Source: an uncultured Faecalibacterium sp. | Lineage (GTDB): Bacteria > Bacillota > Clostridia > Oscillospirales > Ruminococcaceae | Reading direction: 5' to 3' | Length of the DNA stretch: 63,247 bases | Assembly (NCBI GenBank): GCA_900539945.1 | Contig: UQDV01000012.1 | Span: forward strand, 1 to 63,247 | Shown: positions 7,684 through 15,934 of the stretch, piece by piece | How the letters are laid out: every line of letters starts with the position of its first letter | Numbering within the stretch: the stretch's first letter is position 1 | Notes under the pieces: generated by a model | The model's database searches: none | Told to the model about the DNA's origin: nothing | Seen by the model: only the letters and a program-made list of their open reading frames with translations | Position numbers and translations under genes: made by a program

Positions 7684-8970
7684 TTACGGTTCATGGGGGG
7701 TGGGGCGCAGCAGCATCCCTGCCAGAATGCCCACCGCTGCCGGCAGCACCCAGCCAAAGCCCACAGCCCCAAAGGGCAGGGCCTTAGCCAGGGCCGAAAG
7801 GGGCCCCAGGGGCAGGGCGGACGCAACGCTTTGCAGGGCGGTGCAGCCAATGCACAGAGGGTACACCAGCGGGTGCCGCTGCTCCAGCTCCGGCACAAAG
7901 GAAAGGCAGATCAGCAAAATGGCCACCGGGTAAAGGGCGTTGAGCACCGGGACGGACAGCCGCAGGATGTCTGCCAGGCCCAGGTTAGAGATCAGCATAC
8001 TGGCAGCGGCAAAAAATCCGGCAAAGGCCGGATAGGGCACAGAGGGCACCAGGGTGTGGAAGTACTCCCCCACACAGGCAATGAGGCCCACACAGGTGTT
8101 AAAGCAGGCCAGCACAAAAATAGCGGCAAGGAGCACAAGGCCAGCTTTGCCAAAAAGCCGGTCTGCCAGCACCGTCAGCACGTCGGCTCCGGTGGCAAGG
8201 CCGGGGACGGCGGCCCCGGTAAGGGCTCCGGCGTGGCCCAGCATGGCGTACACCGCCAGCAGCAGCCCTCCGGCCACAAACCCGGCCAGGATGGTGCTGC
8301 GCTGCACCTCCTCCTGCCGGGTGACGCCCTGGGCCTGGATGTTCAGGGCAATGATGGCTCCAAAGTTCAAGGCTGCCAGGGTGTCCATGGTCTGGTAGCC
8401 ATACAATACGCCTTGTAATACGGCACCGGAGGTATACTCCGGGGTGGGGGTGCCGTACTGCCCTGCCAGGGGGTGCAGCAGGCAGCCGCCAAACAAGACC
8501 AGGATCAGCACCAGCAGGCAGGGGCACAGCAGCCTGCCCAGCCAACGGGTGAGTTTTTCCGGCTGCAGGGCCACCAGAAAGGCCGCTGCAAAGAACACCA
8601 CCGAGTATCCCAGCTGCAGCCCGGCCCCGGTGCCCACCAGGGGGGCCAGCATGGCAAAGGAGGTGCTGGCGGTGCGTGGGATGGCCAGGCAGGGGCCAAT
8701 GGACAGGTAGATCAGGATCATAAAGACCTGGGCAAACACCGGGTGCACCCGGCCTGCCAGCTTTTCCAGACCCTGGGCCCGGGCCACAGCCACCACTCCG
8801 GCAACGGGCAGCCCCACGGCACTGATGGCCAGGCCCAGAAAGGCAGGCCAGAAATGGATGCCTGCCTTGGCTCCCAGGTCCGGCGGAAAGATCAGGTTGC
8901 CAGCCCCGAAAAACATGGAAAACAGCGTGAAGCCGATGAGCAGCAGCTTTCGGCCAGATAGCTTTTGCAT
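7684..8970 (-). CDS. brnQ: branched-chain amino acid carrier BrnQ
   Basis: The 428-residue protein has about twelve hydrophobic segments and the BrnQ/LIVCS pattern, with LIGFTLFSMFFGAGNLIFPP at the N-terminus and LAIPRTASTSF in the fourth segment. It takes up leucine, isoleucine and valine with sodium or protons. I chose the ATG at 8970, with GAGAGGGG upstream; a longer open frame upstream runs through the promoter. The promoter contains a perfect 24-bp palindrome over its -10 box, so the gene is probably tightly repressed by a dimeric regulator. def follows in the same unit. Confidence 0.93.
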   Translation of the reverse strand: MQKLSGRKLLLIGFTLFSMFFGAGNLIFPPDLGAKAGIHFWPAFLGLAISAVGLPVAGVVAVARAQGLEKLAGRVHPVFAQVFMILIYLSIGPCLAIPRTASTSFAMLAPLVGTGAGLQLGYSVVFFAAAFLVALQPEKLTRWLGRLLCPCLLVLILVLFGGCLLHPLAGQYGTPTPEYTSGAVLQGVLYGYQTMDTLAALNFGAIIALNIQAQGVTRQEEVQRSTILAGFVAGGLLLAVYAMLGHAGALTGAAVPGLATGADVLTVLADRLFGKAGLVLLAAIFVLACFNTCVGLIACVGEYFHTLVPSVPYPAFAGFFAAASMLISNLGLADILRLSVPVLNALYPVAILLICLSFVPELEQRHPLVYPLCIGCTALQSVASALPLGPLSALAKALPFGAVGFGWVLPAAVGILAGMLLRPTPHEP

Positions 8971-9017
8971 AAAAAATTCCCCTCTCTTGTGTGGGTTCCT
9001 GCCGGGCAGGAAGCGAA

Positions 9018-9053
9018 TATCTTCAGTGTACACTGAAGATAAATTCATGTCAA
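9018..9053 (-). promoter_or_regulatory. brnQ-def promoter with 24-bp palindromic operator
   Basis: On the minus strand TTGACA (9053-9048) and TACACT (9030-9025) are 17 bp apart. A perfect palindrome of 24 bp, half-site TATCTTCAGTGT, covers 9018-9041 and hides the -10 box and part of the spacer. A dimeric repressor bound there would block polymerase. Confidence 0.8.
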
Positions 9054-9120
9054 GCATATCTAAATTGAGCAAAAGTATCTTTTAAACACAAGACCTCCAG
9101 GGCAGGTGATGCACAGGTCA

Positions 9121-9149
9121 TTGGCCTTTGGGGCGGAGTGTGGTATACT
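9121..9149 (+). promoter_or_regulatory. promoter of the ABC permease-ATPase operon
   Basis: TTGGCC and TATACT are separated by 17 bp, about 38 bp before the permease start codon. Confidence 0.6.
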
Positions 9150-9186
9150 GGGACGCAGAAAACTGCAGCGAAATAGGGGGAGAACC

Positions 9187-9960
9187 ATGCACGACTACAA
9201 AACGCTGCTCCGGCGCGCCGGGGCGGTGCTGTTCTGGCTGGCAGTGTGGCAGGCTGCGGCCATGGCCATCGGACAGGAGGTCTTTCTGGTGTCGCCGGTG
9301 CAGGCCCTGCGCTGCCTGCTGCGGCTGCTGCCGCAGGCGGATTTCTGGCACCGGGTGGGCTTCAGCGCCGGGCGCATCCTGCTGGGGTTCGGGCTGGGCG
9401 TGGTGTGCAGTGCGGCGCTGGCCGTAGCGGCTGAAATCTGTCCCGCTGCCGAAGTTTTGATTGCCCCGGTGCTGCAGCTGGTCAAGGCCACGCCGGTGGC
9501 CAGCTTCATCATTCTGGCGCTGGTGTGGGTGCGGGGGTCCTCGCTGTCGGTGCTCATCAGTTTTCTGATGGTGCTTCCGGTGCTGTACGGAGCCGTGCGC
9601 ACCGGCATCCGGGCGGCAGACCCGCAGCTGCTGGAAATGGCAAAGGTGTTCCGTCTGCCGCTGGGCCGCCGCCTGCGGGCCGTGTGGCTCCCAGCGGTTC
9701 TCCCGGCTTTCCGGCAGGGGTGCAGCGTGGCGCTGGGCATCTGCTGGAAAAGCGGCGTGGCGGCGGAGGTCATCGGCCTGCCCAACGGCAGCATCGGCGA
9801 TGCCCTTTACCGGGCCAAGATCACCCTTTCCACCGGGGAGCTGTTCGCCTGGACCTTTGTCATCATCCTGCTCAGTGCGGCCTTTGAAAAGCTGTTCCTC
9901 CGGGCGCTGGATGCTGTGAGCCGGGCGTTGATTGGCGGAGAGGAGGATGCCGCATGCTGA
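9187..9960 (+). CDS. ABC transporter permease, SsuC/TauC type
   Basis: The 257-residue protein has five to six hydrophobic segments and the BPD_transp_1 pattern, with the conserved EAA-like loop around MAKVFRLPLGRRLRAVWLP, which contacts the ATPase. It resembles permeases for sulfonates, nitrate or pyrimidine precursors. The ATG at 9187 has GGGGGAG upstream; an earlier in-frame ATG lacks this. It overlaps the ATPase gene by 7 bp. The best candidate for the binding protein, at 14655-15707, is 4 kb away on the same strand. Substrate unknown. Confidence 0.85.
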   Translation: MHDYKTLLRRAGAVLFWLAVWQAAAMAIGQEVFLVSPVQALRCLLRLLPQADFWHRVGFSAGRILLGFGLGVVCSAALAVAAEICPAAEVLIAPVLQLVKATPVASFIILALVWVRGSSLSVLISFLMVLPVLYGAVRTGIRAADPQLLEMAKVFRLPLGRRLRAVWLPAVLPAFRQGCSVALGICWKSGVAAEVIGLPNGSIGDALYRAKITLSTGELFAWTFVIILLSAAFEKLFLRALDAVSRALIGGEEDAAC

Positions 9961-10568
9961 CCATCGACCATCTGGAAAAGCGGTTTGGCAGCACGGTGCT
10001 GTTCCGGGATCTGACCTTTACGGTGGACGGCCCGGCGGTGCTGTGGGCCCCCAGCGGCTGGGGCAAGACCACCCTTCTGCGCATCCTCATGGGGCTGGAA
10101 ACGCCCACGGCAGGCCGGGTGCAGGGCGCCGGGCGGGTGAGTGCGGTGTTCCAGGAGGACCGGCTCTGCCCCCAGCTGACGGCGGTGCAGAATGTGCTGC
10201 TGGTGCTGCCGGATGACCGGCAGGAAGCGGCCATCCGACAGGACTTTGCCCGGCTGGGGCTGGACGAGGCCGCGCTGGCCCTCCCGGCCCGGAAGCTGAG
10301 CGGCGGGCAGAAGCGCCGCACGGCCCTGCTGCGGGCCCTCTGGGCACCGGGGGACACCCTGCTGCTGGACGAGCCCTTTACCGGTATGGACCCGGCTGCC
10401 GTACAGGCCAGCATCGCCCTGCTGCGGGAGCGGGTGGAGGGCCGTCCGGTGCTGCTGGCCACCCACGACCGTGCCGCCATCGACGCACTGGGCTGGCCGG
10501 TGCTGGAGCTGCAGAAGCTGGCACAGCCGGGTGCGGCTTGCAATTCCACAAACAAAGGATTACAATAA
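9954..10568 (+). CDS. ABC transporter ATP-binding protein, SsuB/TauB type
   Basis: The 204-residue ATPase has Walker A APSGWGKTT at 32-40 (Ala in place of the usual first Gly), LSGGQ at 115-119, Walker B LLLDEP ending with Glu140 and the switch His171. It powers the permease encoded just upstream, with overlapping stop and start codons (ATGCTGA). It is short for the family (usual about 240), mostly from a compact N-terminal half. The C-terminus ends in a low-complexity tail. The dipeptidase gene follows 64 bp downstream. Confidence 0.87.
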   Translation: MLTIDHLEKRFGSTVLFRDLTFTVDGPAVLWAPSGWGKTTLLRILMGLETPTAGRVQGAGRVSAVFQEDRLCPQLTAVQNVLLVLPDDRQEAAIRQDFARLGLDEAALALPARKLSGGQKRRTALLRALWAPGDTLLLDEPFTGMDPAAVQASIALLRERVEGRPVLLATHDRAAIDALGWPVLELQKLAQPGAACNSTNKGLQ

Positions 10569-10632
10569 GGGTTAGCAGCGCAAAACGGCTGCATGTTAAG
10601 AATCCTGAACCTGAAACGGAGGTTTTTCAGTT

Positions 10633-12114
10633 ATGGCTTGTACTACCATTCTGGTCGGCAAAAAGGCGTCTTACGACGGCTCTACCATGATCGCCCGCAA
10701 CGACGATTCCGGTTCCGGCCATTTCACCGCCAAAAAGTTCACCGTGGTGCACCCGGAGGACCTGCCCAAGGTCTACCGCAGTGTGCTGTCCCATGTGGAA
10801 GTGCCCCTGCCGGAGGGTGCCATGCGCTTTACCGCCATGCCCAACGCCGTGGAGGGCAAGGGCATCTGGGCGGCTTCCGGCGTGAACGCCGCCAACGTGG
10901 GCATGACCGCCACTGAGACGATCACCTCCAACCCCCGCGTGCTGGGCGCGGACCCGCTGGTGGAGTACCGCCCCGCCAAGGGCGGCCAGCCGGAAGTGCC
11001 CGGCGGCATCGGCGAAGAGGATATTGTGTATCTGGTGCTGCCCTACATCCACACCGCCCGCGAGGGCGTGCAGCGTCTGGGCCAGCTGCTGCAGACCTAC
11101 GGCACTTACGAGATGAACGGCATCGCTTTTGCCGACGTGAACGAGGTGTGGTGGCTGGAGACCATCGGCGGTCACCACTGGATCGCCCGCCGTGTGCCGG
11201 ATGACGTGTATGTGGTCATGCCCAACCAGCTGGGTCTGGACAGCTTTGACCTGACCGACGCCCTGGGCGAGCAGAAGGAATACATGTGCTCGGCCGACCT
11301 TGCCGAGTTCATCGCAAAGAACCATCTGGACCTGTCGCAGGATGGGGCACTGAACCCCCGCGATGCCTTTGGCAGCCACGACGACTCGGACCATGTGTAT
11401 AACACGCCCCGCGCCTGGTACATGCTGCGTACCCTGAACCCCACCACCTGGGTGTGGGACGGTCCGGATGCCGATTATACCCCCATGTCCGACGATCTGC
11501 CCTGGTGCATGGTGCCGGAAAAGAAGGTGACCCCGGAGGACGTGAAGTATGTGCTGTCCAGCCACTATCAGGGCACCCCGTATGACCCCTACCGCAGCTA
11601 CGGCGACAAGGCCAGCAAGGGTGCATACCGTTCCATCGGCATCAACCGCAACGACTTCATGGCCCTGATCCAGCTGCGCCCGGACGTGGACGCCGAGAAC
11701 TGCGCTCTGGAATGGATCGCCTATGCCTCCAACGCCTTCAACACCATGGTGCCCTTCTACGCCAACGTGGACACCACCCCGGCTTATCTGGCCAACACCA
11801 CCGGCGAAGTGTCCACCGACAACTTCTACTGGGTCAGCCGCATGATCGCCGCCATGGCCGATGCCTCCTATGCTAAGTCGCTGTTCCACATTGAGCGCTA
11901 TGAGGAAGCTGTGCTCAGCGCGGCCCATGCACTGGTGAACCAGTACGACGCGAAGCTGGCCGCGGCAGCGCCTGCAGCCCGTGCCGCCCTGCGGGAGGAA
12001 GCCAACCTCGCCCTGGCCGCCATGATCCAGGAAAAGGCCTCCGACACGCTGGACAAGGTGCTGTTTGAACTGAGCAATCAGATGAAGAACGCCTACTCCC
12101 GTTCGGATGCGTGA
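10633..12114 (+). CDS. C69-family dipeptidase
   Basis: The 493-residue protein starts MACTTILVGKKASYDGSTMI, as in lactobacillar PepD enzymes. In this N-terminal nucleophile family Cys3 becomes the nucleophile after processing. Further family blocks are ARNDDSG, GVNAANVGMTATE and LGQLLQTYGTYEMNGIAFAD. It should cleave a wide range of dipeptides in the cytoplasm, giving amino acids to the cell. The start has CGGAGG upstream. It follows the ABC transporter genes on the same strand, which leaves open a link to peptide uptake. A terminator hairpin follows. Confidence 0.92.
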   Translation: MACTTILVGKKASYDGSTMIARNDDSGSGHFTAKKFTVVHPEDLPKVYRSVLSHVEVPLPEGAMRFTAMPNAVEGKGIWAASGVNAANVGMTATETITSNPRVLGADPLVEYRPAKGGQPEVPGGIGEEDIVYLVLPYIHTAREGVQRLGQLLQTYGTYEMNGIAFADVNEVWWLETIGGHHWIARRVPDDVYVVMPNQLGLDSFDLTDALGEQKEYMCSADLAEFIAKNHLDLSQDGALNPRDAFGSHDDSDHVYNTPRAWYMLRTLNPTTWVWDGPDADYTPMSDDLPWCMVPEKKVTPEDVKYVLSSHYQGTPYDPYRSYGDKASKGAYRSIGINRNDFMALIQLRPDVDAENCALEWIAYASNAFNTMVPFYANVDTTPAYLANTTGEVSTDNFYWVSRMIAAMADASYAKSLFHIERYEEAVLSAAHALVNQYDAKLAAAAPAARAALREEANLALAAMIQEKASDTLDKVLFELSNQMKNAYSRSDA

Positions 12115-12142
12115 TCTTTTTCATAAGAACGACTGAACCGTA

Positions 12143-12180
12143 AAAAGGCGGGCTGCAGTGCAAACTGCGGCCCGCCTTTT
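12143..12180. terminator. terminator between dipeptidase and flavin reductase genes
   Basis: An AAAAGGCGGGCTGCAG-type hairpin with matching CTGCGGCCCGCCTTTT arm lies between the convergent genes and can act in both directions. Confidence 0.85.
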
Positions 12181-12186
12181 CTGCGG

Positions 12187-12771
12187 TTATTTCTTTTTTC
12201 TTGCCGGTTTCTTTTTGCGCACGGTGTAACCAAAGGTGCCCAGCTTTTTGCCCAGGGCCAGATACTCGCCGTGGCTGTACACGATGAGCTTTGCCTTGTC
12301 CAGACACAGCTTGCCGGTCTCATCCAGCAGGCTCTCGTCCACATCGCAGGCCACCACTTCGGCAAGGAACAGATCGTGGCTGCCCAGCGGGATCCTCTGG
12401 GTCACTTTGCATTCCAGGTTCACCGGGCTTTCCGCCAGCACAGGGCAGTCGGTGAGCACGCTGCCCGGCTCGGCATGCAGGCCGCAGGCGGCAAACTTGT
12501 CCACATCGCGGCCGCTCTTCACGCCGCACCAATCCACCGACCGCACCAGTGCTTCGGTGGGCAGGTTGATGGCAAACTGCCCGCTCTCCTGAATGAGGTG
12601 GTGGCTGAACCGTTCCGGCCGCACGCTGATGCTCACCATGCTGGGCTGTGTGCAGATGGTGCCCGTCCAGCCGATGGTGATGAGGTTGGGGTTCTCCAGC
12701 CCGCCGCAGGACACCAGCACCGGCGGTTCCGGGTTCAGCAGGGTACTGCCCCGCCAGCTCTGTTTGCTCAT
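12187..12771 (-). CDS. flavin reductase-like FMN-binding protein
   Basis: The 194-residue protein matches the split-barrel flavin reductase/flavoredoxin group: PEPPVLVSCGGLENPNLITIGWTGTICTQPSM is the FMN-contacting N-terminal segment, followed by ERFSHHLIQESGQFAINLP. Such proteins reduce or carry FMN in the cytoplasm, and in anaerobes they serve as small electron carriers. The basic C-terminus (RKKKPARKKK) is unusual. The ATG at 12771 overlaps the stop of the glycosyltransferase gene by 4 bp, so it is translated in the same unit although no functional link is obvious. Confidence 0.85.
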   Translation of the reverse strand: MSKQSWRGSTLLNPEPPVLVSCGGLENPNLITIGWTGTICTQPSMVSISVRPERFSHHLIQESGQFAINLPTEALVRSVDWCGVKSGRDVDKFAACGLHAEPGSVLTDCPVLAESPVNLECKVTQRIPLGSHDLFLAEVVACDVDESLLDETGKLCLDKAKLIVYSHGEYLALGKKLGTFGYTVRKKKPARKKK

Positions 12772-13748
12772 CCGTGATACTTCCTTTCGTAGGGGGCCCA
12801 GGTGCGCTCCGAGATGATGTAGCGCGGGCGGGCCTTGGTCTCCATGTAGATCTTGCCGATGTATTCGCCAATGACGCCCAGGCATACCAGCTGCACGCCG
12901 CCCATGAAGCAGACGATGCAGACGATAGAGGCCCAGCCTGCCACCGACGAGCCCAGAATGGCCTGCACGATGGCCCAGATGACCCCGATGAAGCCGATCA
13001 GGCTCACCACGATGCCGGCTCCGGTGATGATGCGGATGGGCTTGTTGGACAGGCTGGTGATGCCGTCAAAGGCCAGTGCCAGCATCTTGCTCAGGGGATA
13101 GTGGCTCTCGCCGGCCAGACGCTCGTGGCGCTCGTAGGTGACCACGTCGTGGGGGAAGCCCACCAGCGGCACCATACCCCGCAGGAAGATGTTCACCTCG
13201 TGGTAGTCGGCAAAACTCTCCAGCACACGGGTGCTGATCAGGCGGTAGTCGGCGTGATTGAACACGATGTCGGCGCCCAGAGCGTTCATCACATGGTAGA
13301 AGCCCTCGGCGGTGAACCGCTTGAAGAAGGTGTCGGTGTCGCGGCGGCTGCGCACGCCGTACACCACCTCGGCACCGTCCAGATACTTCTGCACCATCTC
13401 ATCCATGGCGTTGATGTCATCCTGCCCGTCGCAGTCGATGGAAATGGTGATATCGCAGCTGCCGCTGTGCAGCGCCTCCATCAGGCCTGCCAGTACGGCA
13501 TTCTGGTGGCCGCGGTTGCGGCTCTGCGCAATGCCGATGAAGTGCTCGTCCTGCTTTGCAAAGCCCTGAATGAGCTCCCAGGTCTTATCCTTGGAGCCGT
13601 CGTTGACGAACAGCACCCGGCTCCTGTCGCTCACAAGGCCGCGGGCGGCAAGGTCGTTGATCTTTTGCAGGAACAGCGGGGCCGTGATGGGCAGCACTGC
13701 TTCCTCATTATAACAGGGGATCACGATCCAGAGAATCGGTTTGGACAT
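12768..13748 (-). CDS. family 2 glycosyltransferase, GtrB/DPM1-like
   Basis: The 326-residue protein has an N-terminal GT-A domain (VIPCYNEEAVLP, FVNDGSKDKTWE, the metal-binding stretch ISIDCDGQDD) and two C-terminal hydrophobic segments (about 235-255 and 265-290). This is the layout of membrane glycosyltransferases that charge undecaprenyl phosphate with a sugar for wall or polysaccharide decoration. It lies 21 bp after the Crp-family gene and overlaps the flavin reductase gene. No acceptor transferase is nearby, so its end product cannot be told. Confidence 0.9.
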   Translation of the reverse strand: MSKPILWIVIPCYNEEAVLPITAPLFLQKINDLAARGLVSDRSRVLFVNDGSKDKTWELIQGFAKQDEHFIGIAQSRNRGHQNAVLAGLMEALHSGSCDITISIDCDGQDDINAMDEMVQKYLDGAEVVYGVRSRRDTDTFFKRFTAEGFYHVMNALGADIVFNHADYRLISTRVLESFADYHEVNIFLRGMVPLVGFPHDVVTYERHERLAGESHYPLSKMLALAFDGITSLSNKPIRIITGAGIVVSLIGFIGVIWAIVQAILGSSVAGWASIVCIVCFMGGVQLVCLGVIGEYIGKIYMETKARPRYIISERTWAPYERKYHG

Positions 13749-13769
13749 GGTAAAACTCCTTTTTATCCT

Positions 13770-14450
13770 TTATTGCACCATCTGCTTCAGAGCGTCCGGG
13801 TCCAGCAGTTTGAAGCTGCTTTTAAAGGTATCCAGCAGGCCGTCCTTCTGCATCAGGCTCAGCTCCCGGCTCAGGGCACTGCGGTCGCAGTTGAGGTAGT
13901 CGGCCAGCTGCACGCGGGAGAACGGGATGCTGAAAGTCAGGCTCCCGGCCCGCTCGCTCTCGTTCAGCAGGTAAGCGCACACCTTGGCGCGCAGGCTCTT
14001 CAGCACCAGCAGGTCCACCCGGCGGGAGAGCAGGAAGTATTTGTCGCTGATGGTGCGCACCAGATTTTGCAGCACCCGCTGATGGGCGGGGCTGCCGTCC
14101 GAGAGCAGCAGCTGCTCGTAGGGCACCAGCAGCACCTCGCAGGCGGTGGCCGCCAGCACCGTGACCGGGCTGGCCAGACTGGACCCGCCCAGCACATCGC
14201 CGAATACCCCGCCCGGTTCCACCCGGGTAATGGGCACACGGGCACCCTCCGGGCCGGGGCGGTAGGCTTCCAGTTCTCCGGACAGCACCACGCCCACCCG
14301 GCGGCTGGGCGCACCGGCCAGTACGAGCACTTCGCCCCGGCCAAAGCTGCGCTCCACGGCCCCCAGCCGGGTCAGCAGTGCTTGCAGCTCCTCGGCGGAA
14401 AGACCGGAAAACAGGGTGGTGGATTGTAACAGCGGCAGATCGTTTTTCAT
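13770..14450 (-). CDS. Crp/Fnr-family transcription regulator
   Basis: The 226-residue protein has an N-terminal cyclic-nucleotide-binding beta roll (about 10-120) and a C-terminal Crp-type winged helix (about 150-220) with the recognition segment LADYLNCDRSALSRELSLMQKDG. It lacks the N-terminal cysteine set of Fnr, so an iron-sulfur oxygen sensor is unlikely. The start is the ATG at 14450 with GGAG upstream. It heads the unit with the glycosyltransferase and flavin reductase and is divergent from the ABC binding-protein gene, which it may regulate. Confidence 0.9.
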   Translation of the reverse strand: MKNDLPLLQSTTLFSGLSAEELQALLTRLGAVERSFGRGEVLVLAGAPSRRVGVVLSGELEAYRPGPEGARVPITRVEPGGVFGDVLGGSSLASPVTVLAATACEVLLVPYEQLLLSDGSPAHQRVLQNLVRTISDKYFLLSRRVDLLVLKSLRAKVCAYLLNESERAGSLTFSIPFSRVQLADYLNCDRSALSRELSLMQKDGLLDTFKSSFKLLDPDALKQMVQ

Positions 14451-14528
14451 CGCAACTCCGTGGGAACCGCAGCGGCCCCCACAGTCCTCCTGCAATTCCG
14501 TTGCATGCGCAACGGTATTTTCCCCCCT

Positions 14529-14557
14529 ATTATAGTAAACTAGGACGCGCAAAGCAA
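14529..14557 (-). promoter_or_regulatory. promoter of the Crp-family regulator operon
   Basis: TTGCTT and TATAAT are separated by 17 bp on the minus strand. A GCAAATTTGC palindrome lies next to it at 14566-14575, between the divergent genes, and could be a regulator site. Confidence 0.65.
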
Positions 14558-14654
14558 ATATTTTTGCAAATTTGCCTTGTAAAATTTTGCATTGCAGGGT
14601 CTGCACCGGTTCCCATGCGGGGAACGGCACCCCTGCGGGAAGAAAGAGGACATC

Positions 14655-15707
14655 ATGAAGAAATTTGTATCGCTGCTGCTGGCGTTCAGCCTTGCGCTGT
14701 GCCTGGCAGCCTGCGGCGGCAGCGCAAGCTCCGCCGTTTCCGGCTCTGCAGCCTCCAGTGAGGCCGCTTCCTCCGAGGCTGCTTCCAGCGAAGCCGCACA
14801 GGAGCTTTCCACCACCGACGCCCTGCGCATCGCGGGCCTGAAGGGCCCCACCACCATGGGTCTGGTCAACCTGCTCAGCATGGAAGCCGACGGCACCGCC
14901 GCCATGGACTACGACCTGCAGCTCTACGGCGCCGCCGATGAGATCGTGCCCCTGCTGATGAAGGGTGAGCTGGACATGGCTGCCATCCCGGCAAACCTGG
15001 CCGCGACCCTGTACCAGAAAACCAACGGCGGCATCCAGGCCGTGGCTGTGAATACCCTGGGCGTGCTGTATGTGGTGGAACAGGGCGACACGGTGCAGTC
15101 CATGGCTGACCTGAAGGGCCGCACCATCCTGTCCACCGGCAAGGGCACCACCCCGGAGTATGTGCTGCGCTACCTGCTCAACGCCAACGGCATCGACCCC
15201 GACAAGGACGTGACCATCGAGTATTATAGCGAGGCCACCGAGGTGACCGCCCAGATGGCCACCACCAAGGACGCCATTGCCGTGCTGCCCCAGCCCTATG
15301 TCACTGCCGCCGGTCTGCAGGACGAGACTCTGCGGGTGGCCCTGAACCTGACCGAGGAGTGGAACAAGGTGGCCGATACCCAGCTCATCACCGGTGTGAC
15401 TGTGGTGCGCAAAGAGTACGCCGAGGAGCACCCGGATGTGGTGGCCGCCTTCCTGACCGACTACGCCAGGAGCGTGGAAGCCGCCAACACCGACCTGGAC
15501 GGCACCGCTGCCCTGTGCGAAGAGCAGGGCGTGGTGGCCAAGGCTGCCATTGCCAAAAAGGCCCTGCCCAACTGCAACATCGTCTGCCTGACCGGCGACG
15601 AGCTGAAGGCAGATGCTTCTGCTTACCTGCAGGTGCTGTTTGACGCCGACCCCGCCGCCGTGGGCGGCGCACTGCCCGGTGACGATTTCTACTGGACGGC
15701 TGAATAA
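14655..15707 (+). CDS. ABC transporter substrate-binding lipoprotein, SsuA/NMT1-like
   Basis: The 350-residue protein has a lipobox LAAC with Cys20 and a Ser/Ala/Glu linker (21-47), then an NMT1/SsuA-like periplasmic-binding fold (LRIAGLKGPTTMGLVNL, GELDMAAIPANLA, DLKGRTILSTGKGTTPEYVL). It should capture a small organic solute outside the cell. It is the most likely partner of the permease and ATPase at 9187-10568, which lack a binding protein, although a dipeptidase and three opposite-strand genes lie between. Start ATG 14655 with GAGGA upstream. The gene is single and ends in a strong terminator. Confidence 0.87.
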   Translation: MKKFVSLLLAFSLALCLAACGGSASSAVSGSAASSEAASSEAASSEAAQELSTTDALRIAGLKGPTTMGLVNLLSMEADGTAAMDYDLQLYGAADEIVPLLMKGELDMAAIPANLAATLYQKTNGGIQAVAVNTLGVLYVVEQGDTVQSMADLKGRTILSTGKGTTPEYVLRYLLNANGIDPDKDVTIEYYSEATEVTAQMATTKDAIAVLPQPYVTAAGLQDETLRVALNLTEEWNKVADTQLITGVTVVRKEYAEEHPDVVAAFLTDYARSVEAANTDLDGTAALCEEQGVVAKAAIAKKALPNCNIVCLTGDELKADASAYLQVLFDADPAAVGGALPGDDFYWTAE

Positions 15708-15730
15708 TTCCGAGCAAACCATCTCTCCGG

Positions 15731-15767
15731 AGCCGCTGTGCATTGGTACGCACAGCGGCTCTTTTTT
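15731..15767 (+). terminator. terminator of the binding-protein gene
   Basis: Arms AGCCGCTGTGC (15731-15741) and GCACAGCGGCT (15750-15760) pair perfectly and are followed by CTTTTTT. Confidence 0.9.
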
Positions 15768-15831
15768 GTGCCTTGGCAGATGTGCACAAAAATCGGAGAG
15801 AAATTTTGTGCGTGAAATTGACCGGAAATGA

Positions 15832-15859
15832 TTGATTTTGACGGAATGCTTGCTATAAT
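15832..15859 (+). promoter_or_regulatory. promoter of the fructose operon
   Basis: TTGATT and a perfect TATAAT are separated by 16 bp, 76 bp upstream of the DeoR-family start codon. Confidence 0.65.
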
Positions 15860-15875
15860 AAAGATGCAAACCACC

Positions 15876-15910
15876 AAAACCCGTCAAAGAACGCTAAAAA
15901 CCGTCAGAGA
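15876..15910 (+). promoter_or_regulatory. direct-repeat operator of the fructose operon
   Basis: AAAACCCGTCAAAGA (15876-15890) recurs as AAAAACCGTCAGAGA (15896-15910), offset by exactly 20 bp, two helical turns. A related inverted copy, TTTTGACGGA, lies in the promoter spacer at 15836-15845. This is the arrangement expected for an autoregulating FruR/DeoR-type repressor. Confidence 0.6.
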
Positions 15911-15934
15911 CGGGGCGCAAAGGAGAGAACAGCC

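Noticed and set aside
13770..15887. Very long minus-strand frame (over 700 codons) covering the Crp gene and the opposite ABC lipoprotein gene
   Set aside because: Only the part up to 14450 is a real regulator; the rest is the antisense frame of a GC-rich gene.
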